From the NCBI RefSeq assembly GCF_027625475.1, contig NZ_CP115174.1, forward strand, positions 1-64,000: DNA of 64,000 bases. The letters run 5' to 3'. The stretch comes from Sphingomonas abietis. Lineage in GTDB: Bacteria > Pseudomonadota > Alphaproteobacteria > Sphingomonadales > Sphingomonadaceae. The position numbers were made by a program, and so were the translations under genes. Below are positions 1-8,818 of the stretch, one piece after another. Numbering within the stretch: position 1 is the stretch's first letter; the number at the start of each line of letters is the position of its first letter. A model generated the notes under the pieces. The model did no database searches. It saw nothing but the letters and a program-made list of their open reading frames with translations, and was not told the DNA's origin.

Positions 1-2194
1 GCCTGGCCTTCTCCAGCGCGCCGGCCAGTTCGTACAATTTGGCGACCGCCTTGTTGAAGCTCAGCGCCTCGATATCCTCGCCGACGCCGGCGATGGTCTT
101 GTGGACCTTGCGATCGAGAGCCTTGTCCTGCCCCTCGGCCGGCTCGCGATCGGTGGCGAGCCGCCAGACGCGCTGGACGAAGCGCCACGCGCCCTCGATG
201 CCGGCCTCGGACCATTCGAGATCGCGCTCGGGCGGGCTGTCGGACAGCATGAACCAGCGGGCCGCGTCGGCACCATATTGCTCGATGATCGCGGTCGGAT
301 CGACGGTGTTCTTCTTCGACTTCGACATCTTCTCGATGCGGCCGACGGTGACCGGCTGGTCGCTGCCGCGCAGGAAGAGGCCATCGTCGCGCTTCTCGAT
401 CTCGTCGGTGCCGACCCAGTGGGTGCGCTCGCCCTGTTCTTCGTGGGAGACGAAGCTGTAGGTCTCGTGCGTCACCATGCCTTGCGTGAACAGCCCGGCG
501 AAGGGCTCGGCGAAGTCGAGCTTGCCGATCCGCTGGAGCGCGCGCGTCCAGAAACGCGCGTAGAGCAGATGCAGGATCGCATGCTCGATCCCGCCGATAT
601 ATTGGCCGACCGGCAGCCATTGCTCGGCGATCGCGCGATCGAACGGTCTGTCCTTGGGCTGGCTGGCGAAGCGGATGAAGTACCAGCTCGAATCCGCGAA
701 GGTATCGAGCGTATCGGTCTCGCGCCGCGCAGCGGCCCCGCAGCGGGGGCAGGGGACGTGCTTCCAGGTCGGATGGCGATCGAGCGGATTGCCCGGCGTC
801 TCGAAGTCGACATCCTCGGGCAGGATGATCGGCAGCTGATCCTGGGGCACCGGCACGATGCCGCAATCGGCGCAATGGATCACCGGGATCGGCGTGCCCC
901 AGTAACGCTGGCGGCTGACGCCCCAGTCGCGCAGGCGGAACACGGTGGTGCCTTCGCCCCACTGGTCCGCCTCGGCGCGCGCGATCACGGTGGCCTTGGC
1001 CTCGTCCACGGTCATGCCGTCGAGGAAGCGCGAGTTCACCAATTTGCCGGGGCCGGTATAGGCCTCGTCGTGGATCGGCGTATCGGCTTCGCCGTCCGCC
1101 GCGACGACGCGGGGCACGGGGAGCATATATTTGCGCGCGAAATCAAGGTCGCGCTGGTCGTGCGCGGGCACGCCCATCACGGCGCCGGTGCCATAGCCCA
1201 TCAGCACGAAGTTCGCGACGAAGACCGGCAGCTTCCAGTCGGGATCGAACGGGTGAACCGCGTTCAGCCCGGTGTCGAAGCCCTGCTTCTCGGCGGTCTC
1301 GATCTCTTCCGCCGCGGTGCCGGTGCGGCGGCACTCGTCGGCGAAGGCGGCCAGCGCCGGGTTCGTCTTGGCCAACTCCAGCGCCAGCGGATGATCCGCC
1401 GCGATCGCGACGAAGCTCGCGCCGAAGATGGTGTCCGGCCGGGTCGAATAGACGTCGATGCTATCGAAGCCGGCAGCGGCCTCGTCGAGCCTGAAGCCGA
1501 AGCGCAGACCTCTGGATCGGCCGATCCAGTTGGCCTGCATCGTCTTCACCTTCTCGGGCCAGTGCGGCAGGTCGTTCAGCCCGTCGAGCAGCTCGTCGGC
1601 GAAGTCGGTGATCTTGAGGAACCACTGGGAGAGCTTGCGCCGCTCGACCAGCGCGCCCGAGCGCCAGCCGCGCCCGTCGATCACCTGCTCGTTGGCGAGC
1701 ACGGTCATGTCGACCGGATCCCAGTTGACGTCGCTTTCCTTGCGATAGACCAGCCCGGCGGCGAGCATGTCGAGGAACAGCGCCTGTTCGTGGCCGTAAT
1801 AATCGGGCTCGCAGGTGGCGAGCTCGCGCGACCAGTCGAGCGCGAAGCCGAGCCGCTTGAGCTGCGCCTTCATCGCCGCGATGTTGGCCCGGGTCCAGTC
1901 GCCGGGATGGACCTTCTTCTCCATCGCGGCATTCTCGGCCGGCATGCCGAAGGCGTCCCATCCCATCGGGTGGAGCACCTCATGGCCGGTCATCCGCTTG
2001 AAGCGGGCCAGCACGTCGCCCATCGTATAGTTGCGGACATGGCCCATGTGGATGCGCCCCGACGGATAGGGGAACATCTCGAGCACATAGGCCTTGGGCT
2101 TGGGGCTGGCGTCGTCGGCGCGGAAGGCCTGCGCCTCGTCCCATGCCTGCTGCCAGCGGCCATCGGCGGCGAGCGGGTTGAAGCGTTTTTCCAT
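1..2194 (-). CDS. leuS: Leucyl-tRNA synthetase (partial, C-terminus off window)
   Basis: Class Ia aminoacyl-tRNA synthetase that charges tRNA-Leu in the cytoplasm. The start is at 2194 and the gene runs off the left edge, so about 731 of the usual 840-870 residues are visible. The HIGH-type motif HMGH is at residues 49-52 and KMSKS lies near residues 622-626. Between them lies the long editing insertion expected for LeuRS, and the beginning of the anticodon-binding domain follows. It sits 31 bp after the DUF3576 lipoprotein gene on the same strand, so the two are probably co-transcribed. In many alphaproteobacteria lptE and holA come next, which would be outside this window. Confidence 0.97.
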   Translation of the reverse strand, partial: MEKRFNPLAADGRWQQAWDEAQAFRADDASPKPKAYVLEMFPYPSGRIHMGHVRNYTMGDVLARFKRMTGHEVLHPMGWDAFGMPAENAAMEKKVHPGDWTRANIAAMKAQLKRLGFALDWSRELATCEPDYYGHEQALFLDMLAAGLVYRKESDVNWDPVDMTVLANEQVIDGRGWRSGALVERRKLSQWFLKITDFADELLDGLNDLPHWPEKVKTMQANWIGRSRGLRFGFRLDEAAAGFDSIDVYSTRPDTIFGASFVAIAADHPLALELAKTNPALAAFADECRRTGTAAEEIETAEKQGFDTGLNAVHPFDPDWKLPVFVANFVLMGYGTGAVMGVPAHDQRDLDFARKYMLPVPRVVAADGEADTPIHDEAYTGPGKLVNSRFLDGMTVDEAKATVIARAEADQWGEGTTVFRLRDWGVSRQRYWGTPIPVIHCADCGIVPVPQDQLPIILPEDVDFETPGNPLDRHPTWKHVPCPRCGAAARRETDTLDTFADSSWYFIRFASQPKDRPFDRAIAEQWLPVGQYIGGIEHAILHLLYARFWTRALQRIGKLDFAEPFAGLFTQGMVTHETYSFVSHEEQGERTHWVGTDEIEKRDDGLFLRGSDQPVTVGRIEKMSKSKKNTVDPTAIIEQYGADAARWFMLSDSPPERDLEWSEAGIEGAWRFVQRVWRLATDREPAEGQDKALDRKVHKTIAGVGEDIEALSFNKAVAKLYELAGALEKAR

Positions 2195-2225
2195 GATAAT
2201 CAGGCCACGATCTTTCGGTCTCGCA

Positions 2226-2678
2226 TCAGCCCGTGACGGCGCCACGGCGCAGATCGCGGGCCCGTTGCAGGATCACCTCTTCCAGCTTCTGCACCGTCTC
2301 GGCGGCGACCGGCTGCTCGACCCAGCCGCCATTGGCGGCCACTTCGCGCGAGGCGGCGACGCGGACGGCATCGGCGCGCAGATCCTGATCGAGGATCGAG
2401 ACGGTGAGCTTCATACGCTCGTTCGGGCTCGACGGATTGGCATACCAGTCGGTGACGATCACGCCGCCGTTGGAATCGACCTGGGTCAGCGGCATGAACG
2501 AAACGGTATCGAGCGCGGCGCGCCACAGATAGGCGTTGACGCCGATCTGGGTGACCTTGGAGGCGGCCAGATCGACGGACAGGGCCTTGTCCTTGTGGTG
2601 CGCGCAGCCGCCGAGCAGCAGGGCAAAGGCGAATGCGCCGGAAACGGGGCGCAGGGTGCGGGCGGTGAGCTGCATCAT
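2226..2678 (-). CDS. DUF3576 family lipoprotein
   Basis: Small secreted lipoprotein of unknown function, 150 residues. I start at the first ATG of an ATG-ATG pair (2678). It is followed by a hydrophobic signal ending in a lipobox, LLGGC, near residues 20-24. A longer upstream reading frame exists, but the signal peptide only makes sense from 2678. The body matches the DUF3576 family of alphaproteobacteria, which is typically encoded directly before leuS, as here. Attachment to the membrane is inferred from the lipobox. Its role is unknown; the link to leuS and lptE in other genomes hints at envelope biogenesis, but nothing here proves it. Confidence 0.85.
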   Translation of the reverse strand: MMQLTARTLRPVSGAFAFALLLGGCAHHKDKALSVDLAASKVTQIGVNAYLWRAALDTVSFMPLTQVDSNGGVIVTDWYANPSSPNERMKLTVSILDQDLRADAVRVAASREVAANGGWVEQPVAAETVQKLEEVILQRARDLRRGAVTG

Positions 2679-2880
2679 CAAGGTGCCTTCGGACGCGTGG
2701 AAGGAGGCATCTATAGAGGCTGGGGAGCCTTGGGCAAGCGTCTGAGACCGGTTGCCGCGCCGCGACATGTGGATCGCGTGCAACAGCCGCACCAATTCTG
2801 CATGGACCCCCGTTTCCAAGCAATGACAGCGACGTTCAGGTCATGCTAGGCGCGAAGGCGCTGGGGAGTTTTCGTATACC

Positions 2881-3600
2881 ATGTTAGCGAGTCGGAGCAT
2901 TAACAGCGTGAGCAAGGGGGTCGTAACTGTCGCGGCGCTCGCGCTGCTGTTTGTGCCGGCGGCAACGAACGCCACCCAGTTCCAGAAGAGGCATGCGCCC
3001 AAGCATGCGCCCGCCGCCTCCAGCGCGATCGGTTCCTTCACGCCATCGGCCGCCGATCCGCGCTTCGGCGCGAGCTTCGGCCGGGGCGGGCTTATCGCCT
3101 CGGGATTCCGCTTCACGCCATCGGTCGGCCCGGGTGCGAGCCGTCGCGTCACCGTTGCGGTGCGGGCGCGGGCCGGCGCATCGGCTGAAAGCGATCGTTC
3201 CATGCTGGCCAGCGCCGGCGGCGGCCTCACCCCCAATGCCTATAATCTGGGCGTCGCGGTGGGCTGGAAGCATTTTGCCGTCACCAGCGATTACAGCAAG
3301 GTCGATCTCGGCGCCGTGCCCGGCAGCCATGAGGCCGCCGATGTGGCGCTCAGCTATGGTGGCAAGCATTGGAGCACCCGCCTCGCGCTGGCCGCCGATC
3401 GCAGCATCGGCGACACCAACAGGATCGTCGGCGCCGATCAGGGTGTGGCCGTCGATTTCGGTGGCTCCTACTCGATCAACAACCGTTTCGACGTGACCGG
3501 CGGCGTCCGCTACAAGATGGAGAAGGACCGGCTGGTCCAGATCGCCGACGATCGGCGTGATAGCCAGGCCGTCTATATCGGCACCGCCTTCAAGTTCTGA
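2881..3600 (+). CDS. Predicted small outer-membrane beta-barrel protein
   Basis: Unknown protein of 239 residues. An N-terminal hydrophobic stretch (about residues 12-31) looks like a cleavable signal peptide. A His/Pro/Ala-rich linker follows, then a repeating pattern of alternating residues (for example around residues 115-235) typical of beta-strands. The protein ends in an aromatic residue (Phe-Lys-Phe), as many outer-membrane barrel proteins do. I therefore infer a small porin-like protein in the outer membrane. The ribosome site is weak and the start is not certain. It is transcribed away from the DUF3576 gene, and its last 11 bp overlap the convergent ThiE-like gene. Confidence 0.6.
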   Translation: MLASRSINSVSKGVVTVAALALLFVPAATNATQFQKRHAPKHAPAASSAIGSFTPSAADPRFGASFGRGGLIASGFRFTPSVGPGASRRVTVAVRARAGASAESDRSMLASAGGGLTPNAYNLGVAVGWKHFAVTSDYSKVDLGAVPGSHEAADVALSYGGKHWSTRLALAADRSIGDTNRIVGADQGVAVDFGGSYSINNRFDVTGGVRYKMEKDRLVQIADDRRDSQAVYIGTAFKF

Positions 3601-4150
3601 TCACGCCGCCGCCGCTCCACCCGTCGATCCCCGCCCAACGCCTGACCCCCAGCCGCCGAAGCGATCGCGCGCGCGCGTCGTTCATGCCGCCGAGGGCGAC
3701 GATGCCGCTCCGATCGCGCCCGATCAGCAATCCCAGCCGAACCAGGCCGAGCGTCGGCGCACCCGGATGCGATCGCGTCGGATAGACCGGCGAGACGAGG
3801 ATCAGATCGGCATGGTGCGCTGCCCGCAACTCGATCCCGTCATGCGCCGGCGCCGAGCGGAGCAGGGGACGCGAAGCCCGGTGCGGCGACCGGCCATGGA
3901 CGCCGTCCGCCCTCCACGCGATCGCCTGTCGGGGCGAACCGGCGAGGATCAGCCTCAGCTGCCGCCGTCGCGCCACCGCGCGGACCCGATCGTAAAGGGC
4001 GCGGCGCTCGGCAGGGACCAGCGATCTGTGGCGGAACACCACCCCGGCGCCGCGCGGCACACGCGCCAGCGCGTCCCACAGCGCGTCGCCCATGCGCTCG
4101 TCGGTCATCAGCAGGACGGTCGGCAGCGGGCGGGCTTGGCGGAGCGGCAT
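3590..4150 (-). CDS. Thiamine phosphate synthase/TenI-like TIM-barrel protein
   Basis: 186-residue member of the ThiE/TenI superfamily. C-terminal half: an ADGVHGR segment near residue 76, a SPVYPTRSHPGAP segment near 120 that corresponds to the phosphate and thiazole region of ThiE, and VALGGM near 150. The canonical ThiE HLGQxD motif is not visible, so it may be a TenI-type or diverged enzyme rather than the main thiamine phosphate synthase. No other thiamine gene is nearby. The start at 4150 leaves 21 bp to the divergent yggS start. The stop overlaps the convergent outer-membrane gene. Family assignment is fair; activity is uncertain. Confidence 0.7.
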   Translation of the reverse strand: MPLRQARPLPTVLLMTDERMGDALWDALARVPRGAGVVFRHRSLVPAERRALYDRVRAVARRRQLRLILAGSPRQAIAWRADGVHGRSPHRASRPLLRSAPAHDGIELRAAHHADLILVSPVYPTRSHPGAPTLGLVRLGLLIGRDRSGIVALGGMNDARARSLRRLGVRRWAGIDGWSGGGVIRT

Positions 4151-4171
4151 CGCCCCTTCTATAGGCGCAGC

Positions 4172-4864
4172 ATGTCCCAAACCGAAATCTCGCCGATCGA
4201 TACGTCCAACGCCGGCGCGCGGCTGGTCGCCGTGCAGGATCACATCGCACGTTCCGCCGCCCTCGCGGGCCGGCGCGGTGCCGACGTGACGCTCATCGCC
4301 ATCTCCAAGACGGTCGCGGCGGAGGGCATCGTCCCGCTGCTCGAAGCCGGGCAGCGGGTATTCGGCGAAAATCGCGTGCAGGAGGCCGAGGCCAAATGGC
4401 CGGCGCTGCGCGCCGCCTGGCCGGACGTCACGCTGCATCTCGTCGGCCAGCTCCAGTCCAACAAGGCGGCGGATGCGGTGGCGCTGTTCGATGCGATCCA
4501 TGGCGTCGATCGCTCGTCGCTGGTCCAGGCGCTCGGCAAGGCGATGGCGGCGGCCGGGCGACGGCCGGATTGCTTCCTCCAGGTCAATATCGGTGCCGAA
4601 GAGCAGAAGGGCGGCTGCGCGATCGCCGATCTGCCGGCGTTGCTCGCCGAAGGCCGCGCCGCGGGCCTGCCGATCGTCGGGCTGATGGCGGTACCGCCGG
4701 CCGGCGTGGAATCCGCGCCCTATTTCGCGCTGCTCGCCAAGCTGGCGAAGGCGCATGGCCTGCCCCGGCTCAGCATGGGCATGTCGGGCGATTACGAGAC
4801 GGCGGTGCTGCTCGGCGCGACCGAGGTCCGCATCGGCGCCGCGCTGTTCGGATCGCGCGGCTAG
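4172..4864 (+). CDS. YggS family pyridoxal-phosphate homeostasis protein
   Basis: 230-residue PLP-binding protein of the YggS/PROSC family (COG0325). It has an alanine-racemase-like barrel without known enzymatic activity and acts in vitamin B6 and amino-acid homeostasis. The PLP lysine is Lys46 in the ISKTV motif. Further family marks are GENRVQEA near residue 70, HLVGQLQSNK near 95, and the C-terminal LSMGMSGDYE segment followed by VRIGAALFG. The length is normal. It is divergent from the ThiE-like gene, so the two share a very short promoter region. Its stop overlaps the convergent TerC-family gene by 4 bp. Confidence 0.93.
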   Translation: MSQTEISPIDTSNAGARLVAVQDHIARSAALAGRRGADVTLIAISKTVAAEGIVPLLEAGQRVFGENRVQEAEAKWPALRAAWPDVTLHLVGQLQSNKAADAVALFDAIHGVDRSSLVQALGKAMAAAGRRPDCFLQVNIGAEEQKGGCAIADLPALLAEGRAAGLPIVGLMAVPPAGVESAPYFALLAKLAKAHGLPRLSMGMSGDYETAVLLGATEVRIGAALFGSRG

Positions 4865-5490
4865 AAGACGCCGAGCAGGCCGATGTCCGGATCGACCATG
4901 CCCTGCCAGATCATCCGGCCGGCGACCCACAGGATCACGCAGAGGCCGACATAGGCGATCCAGCGATGCTTCTCGATGAAGCGCGCGATGAGGTTGGCGG
5001 CGACCGCCATCAGCGTCACCGATGTCGCCAGGCCGATGAACAGCACCGCCGGATGGGCGCGCGCCGCACCCGCCACCGCCAGCACATTGTCGAGGCTCAT
5101 CGACAGGTCGGCGAGCGCCACCTGGACGACCGCGCGGCCGAAGCTGCGCGGCGGTGGGGCCAGCCCGCCCGCCGCCGGTGCCGCCTGATCGCTTTCGCGC
5201 AGCTCACGGAACAGCTTCCATGCCACCCACAGCAGCAGCAGCCCGCCGGCGAGCAACAGCCCCACCACCTTGAGCAGCTGGGTCGCGACCAGCGCGAACA
5301 GGATCAGGCAGGCGAGCGCGATGCCGACCCCGATGCCGAGGATACGGCGGCGCTGATCGGCGGGTAGCCCGGCGGCCAGCGTGCCCAGCACGACGACATT
5401 GTCGCCCGCCAGCATCAGGTCGATCGCCAGCACCTGCGCCAGCGCCGCGAGGCCGCCGGCGGTAAAGATGTCGGCGAAATACCCGATCAC
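4861..5490 (-). CDS. TerC/YjbE family integral membrane protein
   Basis: 209-residue inner-membrane protein with about six hydrophobic segments. It carries the two acidic signatures of the TerC family: DLMLAGDNVVVL near residue 24 and DLSMSLDNVLAVAG near residue 127. TerC/YjbE proteins are linked to metal-ion handling; some relatives export manganese, and original members were named for tellurium resistance. There are no ter genes around it, so a housekeeping metal role is more likely than tellurite resistance. It lies 27 bp downstream of rho on the same strand and may be read from the rho transcript. Confidence 0.85.
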   Translation of the reverse strand: MIGYFADIFTAGGLAALAQVLAIDLMLAGDNVVVLGTLAAGLPADQRRRILGIGVGIALACLILFALVATQLLKVVGLLLAGGLLLLWVAWKLFRELRESDQAAPAAGGLAPPPRSFGRAVVQVALADLSMSLDNVLAVAGAARAHPAVLFIGLATSVTLMAVAANLIARFIEKHRWIAYVGLCVILWVAGRMIWQGMVDPDIGLLGVF

Positions 5491-5517
5491 GGGAGCGCGC
5501 GCGCCGACATCGAGCGG

Positions 5518-6774
5518 TTAGGAGTTCATCGAGTCGAAGAAATCCTCGTTGGTCTTGGAGTCCTTCATCTTGTCGAGCAGGAACTCCATCGCGTCGGTGG
5601 TGCCCATCTGCATGAGAATGCGGCGCAGCACCCACATCTTGGAGAGCTTGGTCTTCTCGACCAGCAGCTCTTCCTTGCGGGTGCCCGACTTGCCGACGTC
5701 AAGCGCCGGGAAGATGCGCTTGTCGGCGACCTTGCGGTCGAGGATGATCTCGGAGTTGCCGGTGCCCTTGAACTCTTCGAAGATCACCTCGTCCATGCGG
5801 CTGCCGGTGTCGATCAGCGCGGTGGCGATGATCGAGAGCGAGCCGCCTTCCTCGATGTTGCGCGCCGCGCCGAAGAAACGCTTCGGGCGCTGGAGCGCAT
5901 TGGCATCGACGCCGCCGGTCAGCACCTTGCCCGAGGACGGGACGACGGTGTTGTAGGCGCGGCCGAGACGGGTGATCGAATCGAGCAGGATCACCACGTC
6001 CTTCTTGTGCTCGACCAGCCGCTTGGCCTTCTCGATCACCATCTCGGCGACCTGGACGTGGCGGGTGGCGGGCTCGTCGAAGGTCGAGGAGACGACCTCG
6101 CCCTTCACCGAACGCTGCATGTCGGTAACTTCCTCGGGCCGCTCGTCGATGAGCAGCACGATCAGGAACACCTCGGGATGGTTGTCGGTGATCGCCTTGG
6201 CGATGTTCTGGAGCATCACCGTCTTGCCGACCCGCGGCGGGGCGACGATCAGGGTGCGCTGGCCCTTGCCCTGCGGGCTGACGATGTCGATCACGCGGGC
6301 CGACTTGTCCTTGACCGTCGGGTCGAGCGTGTCGAGGCTCAGCTTGCGCTCGGGGTAGAGCGGGGTGAGATTGTCGAAATTGACGCGATGGCGCACGACG
6401 TCGGGATCGTCGAAATTGATCGAGACCAGACGGGTCAGCGCGAAATAGCGCTCGCCGTCCTTGGGCCCGCGGATCTCGCCTTCCACGGTATCGCCGGTGC
6501 GCAGGCCGAATTTGCGGACCTGGTTGGGTGAGACGTAGATGTCGTCGGGGCCGGCGAGATAATTGGCTTGCGGGCTGCGCAGGAAGCCGAAGCCGTCGGG
6601 CAGCACCTCGATCGTGCCTTCGCCCATGATCATGTCGCCCTGTTCGGCCTGTTCCTTCAGGATGGCGAACATCAGATCCTGCTTGCGCAGCGTCGACGCG
6701 CCCTCGACGCCGAGTTCTTCGGCCATGCTGACGAGGTCGGCGGGAGCGGTCTTCTTGAGGTCTTTGAGATGCAT
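5518..6774 (-). CDS. rho: Transcription termination factor Rho
   Basis: 418-residue hexameric RNA helicase/ATPase that terminates transcription at C-rich unstructured RNA. The N-terminal Rho domain starts MHLKDLKK. A cold-shock-like RNA-binding domain spans about residues 50-120 and contains GFGFLRS. The ATPase core has its P-loop at residues 179-187 (PPRVGKTVM), with [10 protein letters not shown] and [13 protein letters not shown] further on. Length and motifs are standard. The position beside hemJ-hemE at the replication origin is widely conserved in alphaproteobacteria. The 208 bp in front of it contains its promoter and leader; rho is often autoregulated, but I see no clear element to prove that. 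Confidence 0.98.
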   Translation of the reverse strand: MHLKDLKKTAPADLVSMAEELGVEGASTLRKQDLMFAILKEQAEQGDMIMGEGTIEVLPDGFGFLRSPQANYLAGPDDIYVSPNQVRKFGLRTGDTVEGEIRGPKDGERYFALTRLVSINFDDPDVVRHRVNFDNLTPLYPERKLSLDTLDPTVKDKSARVIDIVSPQGKGQRTLIVAPPRVGKTVMLQNIAKAITDNHPEVFLIVLLIDERPEEVTDMQRSVKGEVVSSTFDEPATRHVQVAEMVIEKAKRLVEHKKDVVILLDSITRLGRAYNTVVPSSGKVLTGGVDANALQRPKRFFGAARNIEEGGSLSIIATALIDTGSRMDEVIFEEFKGTGNSEIILDRKVADKRIFPALDVGKSGTRKEELLVEKTKLSKMWVLRRILMQMGTTDAMEFLLDKMKDSKTNEDFFDSMNS

Positions 6775-6982
6775 GGGGGTAGTGTGGTCCTGAGGCTTCG
6801 CGACGGGATGGGACGAGGAAACGTCAATGTCGGGAATGGAGGGGTCCGCGAGGAACGCGGCCGGCCTTGAATCGGCGGTTACGGCGCGGATCGGGCCAAG
6901 TCAAGCAAGCCAAAGGTCCGAGCGCCCCGCCACCATGGCAAGTGCGCCCGTTTGTGGCAAGCCGGCGTCAGAATGGTTTCGC

Positions 6983-7438
6983 TCAGAACGGTTTCACGAC
7001 GACCAGGATGACGATCAGGATCGTGGCGATGCCGGGAATCTCGTTCATCCAGCGCAGCGCCGTCTCGCTGGCGGGGCGATGGCCCCTAGCGATCTTCTTC
7101 GCCGTTCCGACCGCCCAGCCATGATAGCCCGACAGCAGCAGCACCAGCAGCAGCTTGGCGTGGAACCAGGGCTGGTCGAACGCTCCGATATCGAAGGCGA
7201 GCGACAGGCCGAGCAGCCAGACCAGGATCATCGACGGATTGAGGATGATCCGGCGCAGCCGGGCGATCCGCGCCACCCAGGCGAGATCCTCGGCCGATCC
7301 CGCTGCCGTCTGGGTCTGGTAGATCAGGAAGCGCGGCAGCATGAACAGCCCCGCGATCCAGAAGATCACGACGATCAGGTGCGCCGCCTTCACCCAGGGA
7401 TAGGCCTCGCCCAGCCAGCCGATCATGCCGTCCATCAT
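6983..7438 (-). CDS. hemJ: Protoporphyrinogen oxidase HemJ
   Basis: 151-residue inner-membrane protein with four hydrophobic helices, matching the HemJ (UPF0093) family. HemJ oxidises protoporphyrinogen IX to protoporphyrin IX in bacteria that lack HemG and HemY. Family marks are the first helix AAHLIVVIFWIAGLFMLPR with its conserved His, the YQTQ segment that follows, and the WFHAKLLLVLLLSGYH region with conserved Lys and His. The start overlaps the hemE stop by an ATGA junction, so the two haem genes are translationally coupled. A second ATG directly after the first is an alternative start. Confidence 0.93.
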   Translation of the reverse strand: MMDGMIGWLGEAYPWVKAAHLIVVIFWIAGLFMLPRFLIYQTQTAAGSAEDLAWVARIARLRRIILNPSMILVWLLGLSLAFDIGAFDQPWFHAKLLLVLLLSGYHGWAVGTAKKIARGHRPASETALRWMNEIPGIATILIVILVVVKPF

Positions 7439-8475
7439 GCCCTCACCAGTTCCAGCAGCCGCTCGACATGCGCGATCGGCACTTGCGGCAATATGCCGTG
7501 GCCGAGGTTGAACACATGCGGCCGCCCAGCGAAAGCCTGGCGGATGCGGGACACCGCATTGTCCAGCGCCTCGCCGCCGGCGAGCAGCGCCAGCGGATCG
7601 AGATTACCCTGCACCGGCAGCATCGGCGGCAGCACCGCATCGGCCCATAGCGGATCGACCGTCTCGTCGATGCCGATCGCATCGATCATCGTGCCGTCCG
7701 CATAATCCCGCAGCTTGCCACCGGCCCCCTTCGGAAAGCCGATCACCGGCACATCCGGGTGCCGGGCCTTGATGGCGCGGACGATGGCGCGTGTCGGCCC
7801 GATCACCCAGCGCTCGAACTGGTCCGGCGCGAGGCTGCCCGCCCAGCTTTCGAACAGCTGGACGGCATGGACGCCGGCGTTGATCTGGCCGTCCAGATAA
7901 TCGACCGTCGCCTCGACGATCCGCTCGATCAGCCGGGCGAAGGCTTCGGGATCGCGATAGGCCATGGTCCGGGCGTCGGCATGGTCCTTCGATCCTTCGC
8001 CGGCGACCATGTAGGTCGCGACCGTCCACGGCGCGCCGGCAAAGCCCAGGAAGGTGGTCTCAGGCGGCAAAGCGGCGGCGACCCGGTGCACGGTCGCGTA
8101 GATCGGGTCGAGGCGCTCAGGGGCCGGCTGCAGGCCCTCCAGCGCGGCATTCTTGAGCGGAGGGGCGAGCCTTGGGCCTTCGCCGGCGGTGAAACTCAGT
8201 TCCTGGCCGAGCGCGTGCGGGATCACCAATATGTCCGAAAACAGGATCGCGCCATCGAAGCCGAAGCGACGGATCGGCTGGAGCGTCACCTCGGCAGCGG
8301 ACTCGGGATCGTAGCAGAGTTCGAGGAATCCGCCCTTGGATGCGCGAAGTTCGCGATATTCGGGCAGATAGCGCCCGGCCTGCCGCATCAGCCAGACCGG
8401 CGGCGGATCGCGTCGCTCGCCGCGCAGCACCGCGAGCAGCGGGCGGTCGGGACTCTGTCCGACGGGAGAACCCAT
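7435..8475 (-). CDS. hemE: Uroporphyrinogen decarboxylase
   Basis: 346-residue cytosolic enzyme that removes four carboxyl groups from uroporphyrinogen III to give coproporphyrinogen III in haem synthesis. The family signature PPVWLMRQAGRYLPEYRELR lies near residues 22-41, with the arginines that bind substrate carboxylates. YMVAGEGSKDHADAR near 155 and GHGILPQVPIAHVE near the C-terminus are also typical. It is the first gene leftward from the putative origin, the same location as hemE at the Caulobacter origin. The AT-rich stretch directly before its start may serve both as promoter and as origin unwinding element. Confidence 0.98.
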   Translation of the reverse strand: MGSPVGQSPDRPLLAVLRGERRDPPPVWLMRQAGRYLPEYRELRASKGGFLELCYDPESAAEVTLQPIRRFGFDGAILFSDILVIPHALGQELSFTAGEGPRLAPPLKNAALEGLQPAPERLDPIYATVHRVAAALPPETTFLGFAGAPWTVATYMVAGEGSKDHADARTMAYRDPEAFARLIERIVEATVDYLDGQINAGVHAVQLFESWAGSLAPDQFERWVIGPTRAIVRAIKARHPDVPVIGFPKGAGGKLRDYADGTMIDAIGIDETVDPLWADAVLPPMLPVQGNLDPLALLAGGEALDNAVSRIRQAFAGRPHVFNLGHGILPQVPIAHVERLLELVRA

Positions 8476-8493
8476 AAATATCCTTATTTGAAT
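8474..8493. other. AT-rich candidate DNA unwinding element of oriC
   Basis: Twenty bases with only three G or C, beginning inside the hemE start codon. In this GC-rich sequence such a stretch is unusual. Its position at one edge of the DnaA-box region fits an unwinding element; it could equally be the hemE promoter -10 region, or both. Confidence 0.5.
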
Positions 8494-8569
8494 CTGAGAT
8501 TGTGAGAGTCAGTAGGGGGTGTTGGAGCCGGGGTTTATTCGTCTCCCCCATGATTGCCAACAGTGAGGC

Positions 8570-8611
8570 GAATCCAGCGACTCGTGAATCAAACGCGAGT
8601 CGATTCGATTC
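8570..8611. repeat. Cluster of GANTC (CcrM-type) methylation sites in oriC
   Basis: Six GANTC sites lie within 42 bp, starting at 8570, 8579, 8586, 8597, 8602 and 8607. Five more are at 8490, 8506, 8658, 8690 and 8731. GANTC is the target of the cell-cycle methylase CcrM in alphaproteobacteria. A 7-bp inverted repeat, CGACTCG at 8578-8584 and CGAGTCG at 8596-8602, lies inside the cluster. By base composition roughly one GANTC per 300 bp would be expected. Confidence 0.75.
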
Positions 8612-8618
8612 GTCCTCC

Positions 8619-8627
8619 TTATCCACA
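8619..8627 (+). promoter_or_regulatory. DnaA box (perfect consensus)
   Basis: TTATCCACA, identical to the high-affinity DnaA-binding consensus. Only 3 bp separate it from an inverted near-consensus box, so the two would bind DnaA as an opposed pair. Confidence 0.8.
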
Positions 8628-8630
8628 GTC

Positions 8631-8639
8631 TGGGGATAA
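8631..8639 (-). promoter_or_regulatory. DnaA box (one mismatch)
   Basis: Reads TTATCCCCA on the minus strand, one base from consensus, facing the perfect box at 8619-8627. Confidence 0.65.
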
Positions 8640-8741
8640 GCTGGAGAGGCTGTTGGCGAATCCTCGAACCGCCGTCGCATAGCGGTCGCGAATCTCGGGC
8701 AGGGGATGATGCTCCGGCTTGTCGGCAGGTGACTCCCATGC

Positions 8742-8750
8742 TTATCCACA
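8742..8750 (+). promoter_or_regulatory. DnaA box (perfect consensus)
   Basis: Second exact TTATCCACA, about 115 bp from the first pair and 69 bp before the ppsR start. Confidence 0.8.
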
Positions 8751-8818
8751 GAGTTCGGCCCCAGCGACATTCGACGGGGCGTTCGACGCGGCATCAGACA
8801 AGGACCACTTCGGGGGAA

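Larger units (their letters stand above)
8476..8818. other. oriC: Putative chromosomal replication origin (oriC)
   Basis: This 343-bp gap between divergent hemE and ppsR is the longest non-coding stretch in the window. It holds two perfect DnaA boxes (TTATCCACA at 8619-8627 and 8742-8750) and a near-perfect inverted one at 8631-8639. An AT-rich element at 8474-8493 has 17 of 20 bases A or T in a 67% GC genome. Eleven GANTC sites fall between 8490 and 8735. The same interval, between hemE and the gene here called ppsR, is the mapped origin of Caulobacter crescentus. Genes to the left mostly read leftward and genes to the right rightward, as expected around an origin. No CtrA site of the TTAA-N7-TTAA type is present, unlike Caulobacter. 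The assignment is inference from position and motifs. Confidence 0.85.

Noticed and set aside
101..2236. A 711-residue open frame on the plus strand opposite leuS
   Set aside because: It is the antisense shadow of leuS: high GC gives long open antisense frames. Its translation is low-complexity His/Arg/Asp/Gly-rich and matches no family.
8655..8675. A tRNA T-arm-like string in the origin (GGTTCGAGG on the minus strand)
   Set aside because: The flanks do not pair as a T stem and no acceptor or anticodon arm is present.
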